IMG/VR virus record: IMGVR_UViG_3300021091_000419
Coordinates: 1-23,921 of that record
From: a virus
Direction: 5' to 3' (one strand)
DNA length: 23,921 bases
Position 1 is the stretch's first letter. Every line of letters starts with the position of its first letter. A model generated the notes under the pieces. That model was not told the DNA's origin. It was given only the letters and a program-made list of their open reading frames with translations, and did not search any database. A program made the translations under genes and the position numbers. This document shows positions 1 through 7,854 of this stretch, piece by piece.

Positions 1-330
1 CACCCACATCCACACGGCCACGAAGATGCTGGCAAAATCAATGCAGAAAATACAAATGATGCTGTACCAGATCAGACCCAAATACCAGTACAACAAATTA
101 AATTAAGACTATTAAGAGACAATTTACACAAAAATCTAAGTAGAAGAGTATTTTTAACAGGCGGTGGATATGCACCTGGTAGTAACGGCGTTAAACCACC
201 GGGATCTGGCGGTGAGTGTAAAGATCCAGTTGAAATAAATACTGTTACGGGAGAAGGCGTTGTCGGTGATTTCAAAGGTAGAAATCGTCGTGAAGGTCCG
301 GTACAAATTGAATTTGAATTGGAGAACTAA
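1..330 (+). CDS. 3' end of an unidentified phage protein (5' truncated by the window)
   Basis: Frame 1 is open from the first base to a TAA at 328-330, giving the last 109 residues of a protein whose start lies outside the window. The visible part begins with a histidine-rich stretch (HPHPHGHEDAG) and an acidic/polar linker. A basic helical segment (about residues 34-50, IKLRLLRDNLHKNLSRR) follows, then a glycine-rich tail ending VQIEFELEN. I do not recognise a family from this fragment. The next gene starts two bases after the stop, and the GGAG serving that gene overlaps the last codons here, so the two are probably co-transcribed. The position just upstream of baseplate genes makes a baseplate or hub component plausible, but this is inference from context only. 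Confidence 0.75.
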   Translation, partial: HPHPHGHEDAGKINAENTNDAVPDQTQIPVQQIKLRLLRDNLHKNLSRRVFLTGGGYAPGSNGVKPPGSGGECKDPVEINTVTGEGVVGDFKGRNRREGPVQIEFELEN

Positions 331-331
331 T

Positions 332-2632
332 ATGGCAAAAGAATTATTTTTTGATTATCCTACAGTCGATCTTTTAGGTAATTTACAATCCAGTAAAAAA
401 CCTGTTAAGAGTATAAATGACACAAATGATATTTCTATAATTCTTTTTTTTGATGGTGTACCATTAGTTGGCGATTTATTGGATGTTTTAAAAAACCATG
501 TAAAATATTCAAATTTACCAGATGAAATTAAAAATAATGTAAATAATATACAAAATATTCCTATTGGCGATCCTAACGCGTTTAAAACTATTAATACTGC
601 ATTTGGTAGAGATCCATTATCTGTTAGTCCGTTGATTATTAGATCGAATTACGATTTAGAAAACGATAAACCAGATCAATCAAAAACTTTTACTTTAATT
701 TTAGCGGAGACATCTGAAAGAGATTGGTTTAAAAAAGAATATGCCAGTGATGATAAAGCTTTTATAAGTGCAGCTATAAAAAACAATTATAAATTTATTT
801 CAATTTGGCGTAATCAAGTATTAGTTGCTGAACTACAATTATTAAGCGGCGAATTTTCTGTAAAAACCCGACTTCTTTTTAGTAAAACTACGACGGGTGG
901 TTATGTAAACACACAACGAGATACATATAATGAATTAATTGATGTTTATAAAAGTTTTAAAGAAAAAGCTAAAGCCGGCAATCAAGAAATTCGTAAAGAT
1001 TTCGGATCGGTTTTTAATTTACCAAGTGATCCTGAACCAGCTTTGCCGGGTCCGCCTACACAAACTATAACCGGGATAACAAATAAAGCACCAACCGTAG
1101 ATAATCCAAATATAAAATTACCAACACAAGAAGTTAAAAGTCTTACAGCTACATCTGCAACAGATGCAGTTTCTCAGGCTACGCCTAGTGTTCAAGTGGG
1201 TTCAGCAATACAACAAGCTCAAGGTGCTGCGAGTGGTGCAATTGGTAAAATTCAAGGTGCTGCAAGTGGTGCAATTGGTCAAGTTCAAGGTGCTGCAAGT
1301 GGAATAACTGGTGCAGCAGGTAATTTAGTTGGTGGAGTAACGGGTGCAGCGGGTAGTTTAGTTGGTGGAGTAACGGGTGCAGCGGGTAGTTTAGTTGGTG
1401 GAGTAACTGGTGCAGCAGGTAGTGTGGTAGGTGGAGTAACCGGTGCAGTTGGCGGTGCATTAAGTAAAATACCATTAGTTGGTGGTATAGCAGGCGGTTT
1501 AGTAAGTGGTGTTGGTGGCGCAGCAGGTGGTTTAGTAAGTGGTATTGGTGGCGCAGCAGGTGGTTTAGTAAGTGGTATTGGTGGATCTGCCGGCGATATA
1601 CTAGGTAATCTATCATCCGGCGTTAAAGGTTCATTGGGTGGTGGTGCATTAGGCGCGGGTATAGGAGCATTGGCGGGTGGTAAAAAAGGTGCTTTAATAG
1701 GTGCGGGAGTTGGTTTATTAGCGGGCAAATCGTTAGGTAAGGCTGTTGATAAACTTAAATCTAAAGCTGATGGGTTAGGTAAAAACTGGAATCCAAACAA
1801 ATTTTCACCCGCAGATATCGCTGGTAACGATAAATTCGTTGACCCTAAAACAGGAGTTATTGGTTCTACTTCAAAACTAGCAAAATCAGTTGGGGGTTTA
1901 ATTGGTAAAGCTAAAGGTGCTGCAAGTGGTGTATTAGGTGCAGCGGGTAGTTTAGTTGGTGGAGTAACGGGTGCAGCGGGTAGTTTAGTTGGTGGAGTAA
2001 CTGGCGCAGCAGGTAGTATGGTTGGTGGAGTAACTGGCGCAGCAGGTAGTGTGGTTGGTGGAGTAACGGGTGCAGCGGGTAGTGTGGTAGGTGGAGTAAC
2101 GGGTGCAGCGGGTAGTGTGGTTGGTGGAGTAACCGGTGCAGTTGGCGGTGCATTAAGTAAAATCCCATTAGTTGGTGGCGCAGCAGGTGGTTTAGTAAGT
2201 GGTGTTGGTGGCGCAGCAGGTGGTTTAGTAAGTGGTGTTGGTGGCGCAGCAGGTGGTTTAGTAAGTGGTGTTGGCAGCGCTGCCGGTGGTTTAGTGAGCG
2301 GAGCTGGCGGATTAGTAGGTGGTGCCATAAGTGGAGCTACAGGTGCTATTGGTGCCGCGGCTGGTAAACTTGCTTTGGTTAAAAAAGGTATGCCTAAACC
2401 AAATATACCAAAACCACCGAGTACTCCACGTATTAAAACTGTAAAAATAAAAGCTCCAAATATAAATAAAGCCGCGGCAGATGCTTTAAAAAGTACCTCT
2501 GATAAAGTTAAAGGTCAATTACAATCAGTTTCGGGTCAGGTAAGTTCATTAACTGGTCAGGCAAAAGGTCAGTTAAGTTCATTAACTGGTCAGGTACAAG
2601 GTCAGTTATATTCTCAAGTTCCTAAAGGATAA
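332..2632 (+). CDS. Large Gly/Ala-rich protein with 11-residue repeats, probable virion (tail/baseplate) protein
   Basis: I chose the ATG at 332 because GGAG lies about 8 bases upstream and the preceding gene ends at 330; a TTG at 260 in the same frame would overlap that gene. The product is 766 residues. Residues 1-235 look like an ordinary mixed fold. A proline-rich linker follows (around 240-260). The rest is low-complexity and Gly/Ala/Val-rich: a repeat block at about 327-416, a middle section with a glycine-zipper-like stretch (around 441-475, GAGIGALAGGKKGALIGAG), a second repeat block at about 536-658, and a lysine/proline segment. The C-terminus carries 11-residue GQLSSLTGQVQ-type units. 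The 11-residue period resembles hendecad membrane-binding proteins (synuclein, LEA), and the glycine zippers also suggest membrane or helix packing. Family unknown to me. A tape-measure role is an alternative, since the length would suit a tail of roughly 100 nm, but nothing proves it. Confidence 0.85.
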   Translation: MAKELFFDYPTVDLLGNLQSSKKPVKSINDTNDISIILFFDGVPLVGDLLDVLKNHVKYSNLPDEIKNNVNNIQNIPIGDPNAFKTINTAFGRDPLSVSPLIIRSNYDLENDKPDQSKTFTLILAETSERDWFKKEYASDDKAFISAAIKNNYKFISIWRNQVLVAELQLLSGEFSVKTRLLFSKTTTGGYVNTQRDTYNELIDVYKSFKEKAKAGNQEIRKDFGSVFNLPSDPEPALPGPPTQTITGITNKAPTVDNPNIKLPTQEVKSLTATSATDAVSQATPSVQVGSAIQQAQGAASGAIGKIQGAASGAIGQVQGAASGITGAAGNLVGGVTGAAGSLVGGVTGAAGSLVGGVTGAAGSVVGGVTGAVGGALSKIPLVGGIAGGLVSGVGGAAGGLVSGIGGAAGGLVSGIGGSAGDILGNLSSGVKGSLGGGALGAGIGALAGGKKGALIGAGVGLLAGKSLGKAVDKLKSKADGLGKNWNPNKFSPADIAGNDKFVDPKTGVIGSTSKLAKSVGGLIGKAKGAASGVLGAAGSLVGGVTGAAGSLVGGVTGAAGSMVGGVTGAAGSVVGGVTGAAGSVVGGVTGAAGSVVGGVTGAVGGALSKIPLVGGAAGGLVSGVGGAAGGLVSGVGGAAGGLVSGVGSAAGGLVSGAGGLVGGAISGATGAIGAAAGKLALVKKGMPKPNIPKPPSTPRIKTVKIKAPNINKAAADALKSTSDKVKGQLQSVSGQVSSLTGQAKGQLSSLTGQVQGQLYSQVPKG
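1310..1579 (+). repeat. First in-frame array of 33-bp (11-codon) tandem repeats
   Basis: Four copies of a type A unit (protein GAAGSLVGGVT and variants) start at 1310, 1343, 1376 and 1409. A 45-bp spacer encoding GAVGGALSKIPLVGG follows at 1442-1486. Three type B units (GGAAGGLVSGV/I and variants) start at 1481, 1514 and 1547, and a degenerate fourth begins at 1580. Both unit types are 33 bp, so the 11-residue phase is kept through the block. The repeats are close to identical at the nucleotide level, which points to recent expansion or homogenisation rather than only protein-level constraint. Confidence 0.93.
1937..2305 (+). repeat. Second array of the same 33-bp repeats, a duplicate of the first block
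   Basis: Six type A units start at 1937, 1970, 2003, 2036, 2069 and 2102. The same 45-bp spacer follows at 2135-2179 and differs from the first copy (1442-1486) at only two bases. Four type B units start at 2174, 2207, 2240 and 2273, the last diverged. The order A units, spacer, B units is the same as in the first array, so the whole block appears to have been duplicated inside the gene and then changed in copy number (4 versus 6 A units). Confidence 0.93.
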
Positions 2633-2634
2633 AT

Positions 2635-2650
2635 TTTGTTAAATAACAAA
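2635..2650. other. Short AT-rich inverted repeat after the repeat-protein gene
   Basis: TTTGTTA (2635-2641) and TAACAAA (2644-2650) form a perfect inverted repeat just after the stop codon at 2632. As RNA it would be a weak five-pair hairpin with a six-base loop. The rest of the gap to 2675 is almost pure A/T, and no Shine-Dalgarno sequence precedes the ATG at 2676. A weak terminator or a processing site is possible, but in DNA this AT-rich such a repeat can arise by chance. Confidence 0.25.
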
Positions 2651-2675
2651 TAATTTAATAATTATATATTATAAT

Positions 2676-3110
2676 ATGAAAGCTGAAGTACTAAAAGATT
2701 ATATTAAAAAACTTGTTCAACAAGAAGTTCGTAATGTATTAAAAGTTGAACTACGTGAACATTTGAGTGAAATATTGATTGGTAACGGATCTTTGGCCAA
2801 AAAACAAACTGTAGTGGAAGAATCTGTTGAACATATAGTTCAAGAACCACAACCAACCAAAAAATTTGTCAAATATACGAAAAATGATATGTTGAATCAA
2901 ATTTTGAATGAAACCACAGGTGGAATACCGAGAGAAGGATCTATGGTTGATTTAACAGAGGGTTTTAATGGAAGTCAAAATAGCATTCTCAATGAAGTAA
3001 AACCTCCTGAAAATGCATCTGAGCCTGTTAAGACGGTGTATAATGCTATGACCAGGGATTATTCAAAATTATTGAAAGCTATTGATAAAAAGAAAGGCAC
3101 CAAAGATTAA
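2676..3110 (+). CDS. Small charged helical protein of unknown function, upstream of gp25
   Basis: This is a 144-residue protein that I do not recognise. The N-terminal 35 residues (KDYIKKLVQQEVRNVLKVEL region) are predicted by eye to be an amphipathic helix, possibly a short coiled coil or oligomerisation helix. The middle is polar and Gln/Glu/Thr-rich. The C-terminus, VYNAMTRDYSKLLKAIDKKK, looks like a second short helix and ends in a basic tail. There is no signal peptide or membrane segment. Its stop overlaps the start of the gp25-like gene (TAATG at 3108-3112), which suggests translational coupling with the baseplate wedge genes. It could therefore be a small virion or baseplate assembly protein. 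This role is inferred only from position. Confidence 0.75.
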   Translation: MKAEVLKDYIKKLVQQEVRNVLKVELREHLSEILIGNGSLAKKQTVVEESVEHIVQEPQPTKKFVKYTKNDMLNQILNETTGGIPREGSMVDLTEGFNGSQNSILNEVKPPENASEPVKTVYNAMTRDYSKLLKAIDKKKGTKD

Positions 3111-3520
3111 TGAAACAATCTATTGGTTTAAAAATACCGTTTAGATTAGGTCAAAATGGATATTTTGAAACCAATGACACTACTGCTGATCAGATTAGTA
3201 GTAATATTCAAAATCTTTTATTAACTAAACCGGGTGAAAGAAGATTCAATAACAGTTTTGGTTCAGGTTTACATAAATTGTTGTTTGAACAAAATAGTTT
3301 AGAACAGTTTAAACAGATAATTATTGATGTAATACAAACGGATTTAAATAGATTTATACAAGGTGCATTAATTCAAGATGTAAAAGTAGAATTATCAAAC
3401 AACCAAAATTTTCTAGGGTCTGTTAATAATGACTTAAATAAAGTATTTATAAGTGTAGTATTTACTTATAGAAACGTAACGTCACAAACTCAAGTAACAT
3501 TACAAACCAATAACATATAA
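3110..3520 (+). CDS. 25: Baseplate wedge protein, gp25-like (GPW/gp25 family)
   Basis: This 136-residue protein matches T4 gp25 in length (132 residues). It carries the diagnostic family motif at residues 37-54, LLTKPGERRFNNSFGSGL, with the Gly-Glu-Arg core at 42-44 and the downstream FGSGL. In the family, gp25 (related to P2 gpW and T6SS TssE) sits at the inner wedge, contacts gp6, gp7 and gp53, and nucleates sheath assembly at the baseplate. The direct neighbour downstream is a gp6-like gene with a TAATG stop/start overlap at 3518-3522, the usual partner in T4-like tail clusters. No strong Shine-Dalgarno sequence is near; AAAGG lies about 14 bases upstream inside the previous gene. The assignment is firm. 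Confidence 0.95.
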   Translation: MKQSIGLKIPFRLGQNGYFETNDTTADQISSNIQNLLLTKPGERRFNNSFGSGLHKLLFEQNSLEQFKQIIIDVIQTDLNRFIQGALIQDVKVELSNNQNFLGSVNNDLNKVFISVVFTYRNVTSQTQVTLQTNNI

Positions 3521-5499
3521 TGGCACAAATAGTAAATAAAACATTTAAGGCAAATACAAAAGACGTTAACTACGTCAATAGAGATTTTGCATCATTACGT
3601 CAACAATTGATAGATTTTACAAAACAATATTATCCTCAAAGTTATAAGGATTTTAGTGATAGTTCACCCGGTCAAATTTTTATTGAACAAGCGGCTTACG
3701 TCGGTGATATTCTTTCGTATTATACTGATTATCAATTTAAAGAAAGTTTTGTACAGTTTGCAACTGAACGTAAAAATCTAGTTAATTTATCTAAGATTCT
3801 AGGTTATACACCTAAAGTATCTTCCGCATCATCAACCGAAGTCGATTTGTATCAATTAATACCATCTACTCGTAATGAAAATAACGAGTATTTACCCGAT
3901 TATAGATACGCTTTAATTCTAAAACCGTTTACACAACTAAAAAGTGTAAGTAATGTACCATTCGTAATTGAAGATAGTATAGATTTCAGTGAAGACAGTA
4001 AGTTTTCTCCACGTACTATTAGTGTTTATAGTAGAGACAATACTGGAGCACCACTTTATTATTTGATAAATAAAAAAGCACAAACTTATTCTGGTAAAGT
4101 TGTTACCAAAGAAATAGTTGTAAACGAACAACAACCGTTTCTTAAAATTAAATTGAACGAAACAAACGTTCTTAAAATAATAAGTGTAATCGATAGTAAT
4201 AACAACAATTACTACCAAGTTTACTTTCTAGCACAAGATACAATTCCAATCGAAGTAGATAATTTACCAATTAACAATCAATTTTTATCACAATATAGAT
4301 CCGAAACTCCTAAGATATTAAAAGTATTAAGAACGGAAAATCGTTATGTACTTGAAATTGATGAAAATAACAACACTTATCTTCAATTCGGAGCTAATTT
4401 AGAAAATTATGATAATACAGTGATTATTCCTAATCCAACAAATGTTGGAGTTGGATTATCAAATCTTAAAAATTTAAACATATCACTTGACATTACAAAT
4501 ACATTAAAATCAAACAGTTATGGTGTATCTCCTTCTAATACAACACTAACAATTACATATGTTGTTGGTGGTGGACTGACAAGTAATGTTAATAGTGATG
4601 AGATTAATACAATTGGATCAGTTGCATTTTTAAATGATAAAAGTACTTTATCTGACAGTGAATTAAGAATACTAAATAATATAAAGAACTCTTTAAGAGT
4701 TAATAACGTGAATCCGTCAACAGGCGGAGATGACGCTGAGTCAGATGAAGAAATACGACAAAATAGTTTATTAAATTTTTCAACACAAAATCGTATGGTA
4801 ACAGACGATGATATGTTGTTGAGAGTTTATTCTTTACCATCTAGATTTGGATCTATTGCAAAAGCTTATATAGAACCTAATGCTACAAGAGAAGTAATGT
4901 ATAATGGGTTGATTAATGGTATAACTGATGATAATGGTAATCAGAATCTTAATTTGTCCCCATTGAGTCCATTAGATAGACAAAAGTTTTTACAATCTAA
5001 TAATCCTTTTACAAATAATTTATACGTTTTGACTTTCAATGCAAATAAAAATTTAACAAAAATTAACCAAGCAACTGTTCAAAATTTAGTAACTTATTTA
5101 AACAATTATAAAATTCTTACCGACAAAATTAATATAATCGATGGATATATAATTAACATCGGGGTTGAATTTAAAATTACAGTTTTCAAAGGATTTAATA
5201 AAAAAGACGTTCTAGATAACTGTATTAATTCTGTTAAATCATTTTTTAATATCGATAATTGGAGTTTCAACCAAGTTATAAATTTAAGTCAATTATCATT
5301 TGAAATCATGAAAAACGAAGGTGTACAATCAGTAACTGATTTGGGTATAAAAAACTTTACAATTGATGATGGCGATTATTCTCCAATCGCTTACAACATC
5401 GACGTAGCTACACAAAACAATATAATTTATCCTTCAAAAGACCCATCTGTTTTTGAAGTTAAATTTCCGAATAAAGATATTAAAGGAGTAGTAATGTAA
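3520..5499 (+). CDS. 6: Baseplate wedge subunit, gp6-like (baseplate J-like)
   Basis: The product has 659 residues, essentially the length of T4 gp6 (660). The N-terminal region at about residues 17-98 is typical of gp6-type proteins: NYVNRDFASLRQQLIDF, then DFSDSSPGQIFIEQAAYVGD, and an SKILGYTP segment. This helical region is what T4 gp6 uses in the gp6-gp7 core bundle. The centre contains a baseplate-J-like section (around 390-450, with STGGDDAESDEEIRQNSL). Known role: gp6 dimers form the continuous inner ring of the baseplate and tie the six wedges together. It lies between the gp25-like gene (overlapping start) and a gene one base downstream, in operon-like packing. No unusual truncation is seen. 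The assignment is firm. Confidence 0.95.
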   Translation: MAQIVNKTFKANTKDVNYVNRDFASLRQQLIDFTKQYYPQSYKDFSDSSPGQIFIEQAAYVGDILSYYTDYQFKESFVQFATERKNLVNLSKILGYTPKVSSASSTEVDLYQLIPSTRNENNEYLPDYRYALILKPFTQLKSVSNVPFVIEDSIDFSEDSKFSPRTISVYSRDNTGAPLYYLINKKAQTYSGKVVTKEIVVNEQQPFLKIKLNETNVLKIISVIDSNNNNYYQVYFLAQDTIPIEVDNLPINNQFLSQYRSETPKILKVLRTENRYVLEIDENNNTYLQFGANLENYDNTVIIPNPTNVGVGLSNLKNLNISLDITNTLKSNSYGVSPSNTTLTITYVVGGGLTSNVNSDEINTIGSVAFLNDKSTLSDSELRILNNIKNSLRVNNVNPSTGGDDAESDEEIRQNSLLNFSTQNRMVTDDDMLLRVYSLPSRFGSIAKAYIEPNATREVMYNGLINGITDDNGNQNLNLSPLSPLDRQKFLQSNNPFTNNLYVLTFNANKNLTKINQATVQNLVTYLNNYKILTDKINIIDGYIINIGVEFKITVFKGFNKKDVLDNCINSVKSFFNIDNWSFNQVINLSQLSFEIMKNEGVQSVTDLGIKNFTIDDGDYSPIAYNIDVATQNNIIYPSKDPSVFEVKFPNKDIKGVVM

Positions 5500-5500
5500 T

Positions 5501-7384
5501 ATGCATAAATTTATTTACTCAACAAAAGATTCTTACATAAACAATACGAGTAAGTATGAAGGAAAAAATTTTGGAATTGACGAAGTTTTAGAAATTTATG
5601 CTTCAAATAAAGGTACGAAGACCGAGTTCTTAAGTTACTATTGGCACGACGCGCCACAAACCACATCCTCATACGGTAATGAAGGATGGTTAGCTTTCAC
5701 TACATCATCTCTTTACGTTTATTCCGGTAGTAAATGGAGAAGATTTGATTTAACGTCGGATACAATCACAGGCACTTCTTTTCTAGCTAATTTCAACGGT
5801 AAATTTTTAAATAAAACGTCAAGTACTATTAGCGAGTTATACGTTAGTGGCAGCGGAACTTCTTTTTCGTCATATTTAAGTGGAAGTTTTCAGTTAACAA
5901 CCAATTCTACTATTAGTGGTAGTATTTCTACTGGTAGCTTTACAGGATCTATAAAACAAGGTTCATCTTTCGGTTCTTTATTTTTAAATAATAAAGTTTT
6001 TACATCTAATCCACTCACATCTTCAATTCAAGGATCTGGAAGTTTTGGAAATTTTTCTGGTATAATTACTTCGTCATTTATTAGAACAGGACCAAAATGT
6101 GGAGCAAACTGTCTTTATTCTGGTAGCGGAACTGTAAAGATAACTTCTTCTGTATTCAACGGGTTAATTTCAAGCGAACTCACCGATCAAAGAGTTTACT
6201 TTGCTAAAATAACCGATTTTCTAGGTTATTTTAAAGGTATCTATACTGGATCTTTTACCCGACCAAAATCAGCAGAATATTTACTTTATCCTGAATTTTC
6301 TAGAACTTTATTGCAATTTGATTTAACCGAAATAAGTAAATCTGTGGCGAATAATACGATTTCGGGATCAAATGTAAAATTTACACTTAATCTCAAAGCC
6401 TGTGGTGCTAGAAATCTACCACTAGATTATAAAATCTACGCCTTTCCAGTAAGTCAAAGTTGGCAAAACGGTAATGGAAGATACGCTGATGACGGTAGTG
6501 AATTAGGTGTAAGTTGGTACTTTAGAAATTATTCAGGTAGTGGTACTTGGTATGATGATGGCAATTATGTACAATTATATGAGGCTGTTGACTATCTTGA
6601 AACAAGTTCGTTTGCTTCTGCAAGTTGGCAAAATGGAGGAGGAACTTGGTTTTATGATGTACCCGAATCGTATAACAACAAAAAACATTGGATTTGTTCC
6701 TCATCAGCTTATACACCATTAAGTGGTTCCAGTTTGATAACTTATCAACAGTTTTCTTATGGACAACAATCAGATTTAGAAATGGATATAACTAAAATAG
6801 TTCGTTCGTGGTTATGTGGGTGTGTACCAAATAACGGATTAATTTTATTGAGTTCGTTTGAAATTGATGTACCACCTGTTTATCATACAGATGGTTTACT
6901 ACAGTTTTTCAGTAGAGAAACAAATACCATTTATAGTCCATACATAGATGTGGCGTGGGACGACAGTGTATTCAATACAGGAAATTTAGCACCATTAAGC
7001 GGATCAACTGATAATGTAATACTTTTACAATATATCAAAGATGCTTACAAAGCTGGTAGTTTACCAAAAATATTCGTTTTTGGTAGAGATAGATATCCTT
7101 TGAAAGGATTCACTAAAGCTTATCAACAGTCTGCTATGTTAACACCAAAGTATCTTCCATCCAGTTCATATTATATGATTAAAGATGCAGAATCCGAAGA
7201 GGTTTTAGTTGAATTTGACGAATATTCTAAATTGAGTTGTGATGCTACAAAGGGTAACTATTTTAAATTAGATACATCATTCCTTCCTCAAGAACGTTAT
7301 TTTAAAATACTTATTAAAGTAGAATATTCTGATGGTACTACTGATATAGTTGATACTCAAAAAATCTTTAAAGTGACACGATAA
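5501..7384 (+). CDS. Virion protein with a DNRLRE-like domain and a Ser/Gly-rich beta insert
   Basis: The product has 627 residues and starts one base after the gp6 stop, with AAAGGAG about 12 bases upstream. The N-terminus (TKDSYINNTSKYEGKNFGID) and later segments SRTLLQFDLTEIS, FPVSQSWQNGNGRY, ASWQNGGGTWFYD and DITKIVRSWLCG...NNGLILL follow the pattern of DNRLRE/disaggregatase-type beta-sandwich domains. In those domains, an 'R-x-LLQFDLT' strand, a 'V..SW..G.G' strand and a 'D.T.IV..W..G...N.G..L' strand recur. Between them, about residues 95-205 are a Ser/Gly/Thr-rich stretch with repeated GSF/SGS patterns, probably an extended beta structure. The family is often found on surface or carbohydrate-binding proteins. 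The position after gp6 suggests a baseplate-associated protein, but I do not see T4 gp7 or gp8 similarity. Function is inferred. Confidence 0.85.
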   Translation: MHKFIYSTKDSYINNTSKYEGKNFGIDEVLEIYASNKGTKTEFLSYYWHDAPQTTSSYGNEGWLAFTTSSLYVYSGSKWRRFDLTSDTITGTSFLANFNGKFLNKTSSTISELYVSGSGTSFSSYLSGSFQLTTNSTISGSISTGSFTGSIKQGSSFGSLFLNNKVFTSNPLTSSIQGSGSFGNFSGIITSSFIRTGPKCGANCLYSGSGTVKITSSVFNGLISSELTDQRVYFAKITDFLGYFKGIYTGSFTRPKSAEYLLYPEFSRTLLQFDLTEISKSVANNTISGSNVKFTLNLKACGARNLPLDYKIYAFPVSQSWQNGNGRYADDGSELGVSWYFRNYSGSGTWYDDGNYVQLYEAVDYLETSSFASASWQNGGGTWFYDVPESYNNKKHWICSSSAYTPLSGSSLITYQQFSYGQQSDLEMDITKIVRSWLCGCVPNNGLILLSSFEIDVPPVYHTDGLLQFFSRETNTIYSPYIDVAWDDSVFNTGNLAPLSGSTDNVILLQYIKDAYKAGSLPKIFVFGRDRYPLKGFTKAYQQSAMLTPKYLPSSSYYMIKDAESEEVLVEFDEYSKLSCDATKGNYFKLDTSFLPQERYFKILIKVEYSDGTTDIVDTQKIFKVTR

Positions 7385-7385
7385 A

Positions 7386-7853
7386 ATGATTGAACTAGTT
7401 TATAATAAAGCATTAGTCGATTACGACAATTTCCGTAATTATGGTCAGTTTCAAAATAATTTTGATCCTTTTGGAAACGACCAATTGGTTTTTAATGTAG
7501 ACCAAGCTAACCAAGGTAAATTTTTCTACATTAAACTTGATATTCGTACTTTGGTATATAATGAAGAAAAAATATTGGATTCTAATTCAACATCATTTGA
7601 TGAGTTACAAACTAGTCAAACTCAAGAAAAAAGAGATGTAAATCAAATTTTGAATGCTTATAATACTCTTTTAGAAGAAAATCGTATTTTGAATCAAACG
7701 GTAAATGATTTGGTTGAAAAATATGAAAACAATGATGATAAACAAGTGATTAATGAACAACAAAAAACAATAATTAATTTAAGAATTCAACTTGGACAAG
7801 GAACGGTAGCATCAGATTTTAGTAACGATTTTCCATATTTACCATTAGTATAA
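7386..7853 (+). CDS. Small coiled-coil protein between baseplate genes
   Basis: This is a 155-residue protein of unknown family. Residues 1-60 look like a mixed alpha/beta N-terminus (FDPFGNDQLVFNVDQANQGK and following). Residues about 65-135 are strongly helical and polar with a heptad-like spacing of hydrophobic residues (ILNAYNTLLEENRILNQTVN, then NEQQKTIINLRIQLG), so a coiled coil is likely. The chain ends in a short hydrophobic tail, FPYLPLV. The start is one base after the preceding stop, and the next gene begins one base after its own stop. It is thus embedded in the baseplate operon and is probably a structural or assembly protein that dimerises or trimerises. No enzyme motif is visible. 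Confidence 0.8.
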   Translation: MIELVYNKALVDYDNFRNYGQFQNNFDPFGNDQLVFNVDQANQGKFFYIKLDIRTLVYNEEKILDSNSTSFDELQTSQTQEKRDVNQILNAYNTLLEENRILNQTVNDLVEKYENNDDKQVINEQQKTIINLRIQLGQGTVASDFSNDFPYLPLV

Positions 7854-7854
7854 T

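Noticed and set aside
260-331. Upstream TTG start extending the 766-residue protein by 24 codons
   Set aside because: It would overlap the preceding gene by 71 bases. The ATG at 332 has GGAG at good spacing right after the preceding stop codon.
1185-1616. Minus-strand frame rich in His/Leu/Gln over the first repeat array
   Set aside because: Another antisense reading of the repeats, with periodic low-complexity sequence and no support as a gene.
1310-2305. Possible CRISPR-like array because of regular short repeats
   Set aside because: Repeats are tandem, without unique spacers, stay in frame with a protein and encode 11-residue units.
1285-2328. Long minus-strand open frame of 347 codons rich in Pro/Ala/Thr, opposite the repeats
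   Set aside because: It is the antisense shadow of the Gly/Ala repeat arrays (GGT/GCA/GTA codons read as Pro/Ala/Thr). No own start context is seen, and the + strand frame has a good ribosome binding site and neighbours.
2461-2468. TATAAATA octamer inside the repeat-protein gene as a late promoter
   Set aside because: Lies within a coding region and several such octamers are expected by chance in DNA this AT-rich. It is about 210 bases upstream of the next start and has no associated structure.
6540-6722. Alternative-frame ORF inside the DNRLRE-like gene
   Set aside because: Short, fully contained in a well-supported gene, Met-rich at its start and without a recognisable domain.
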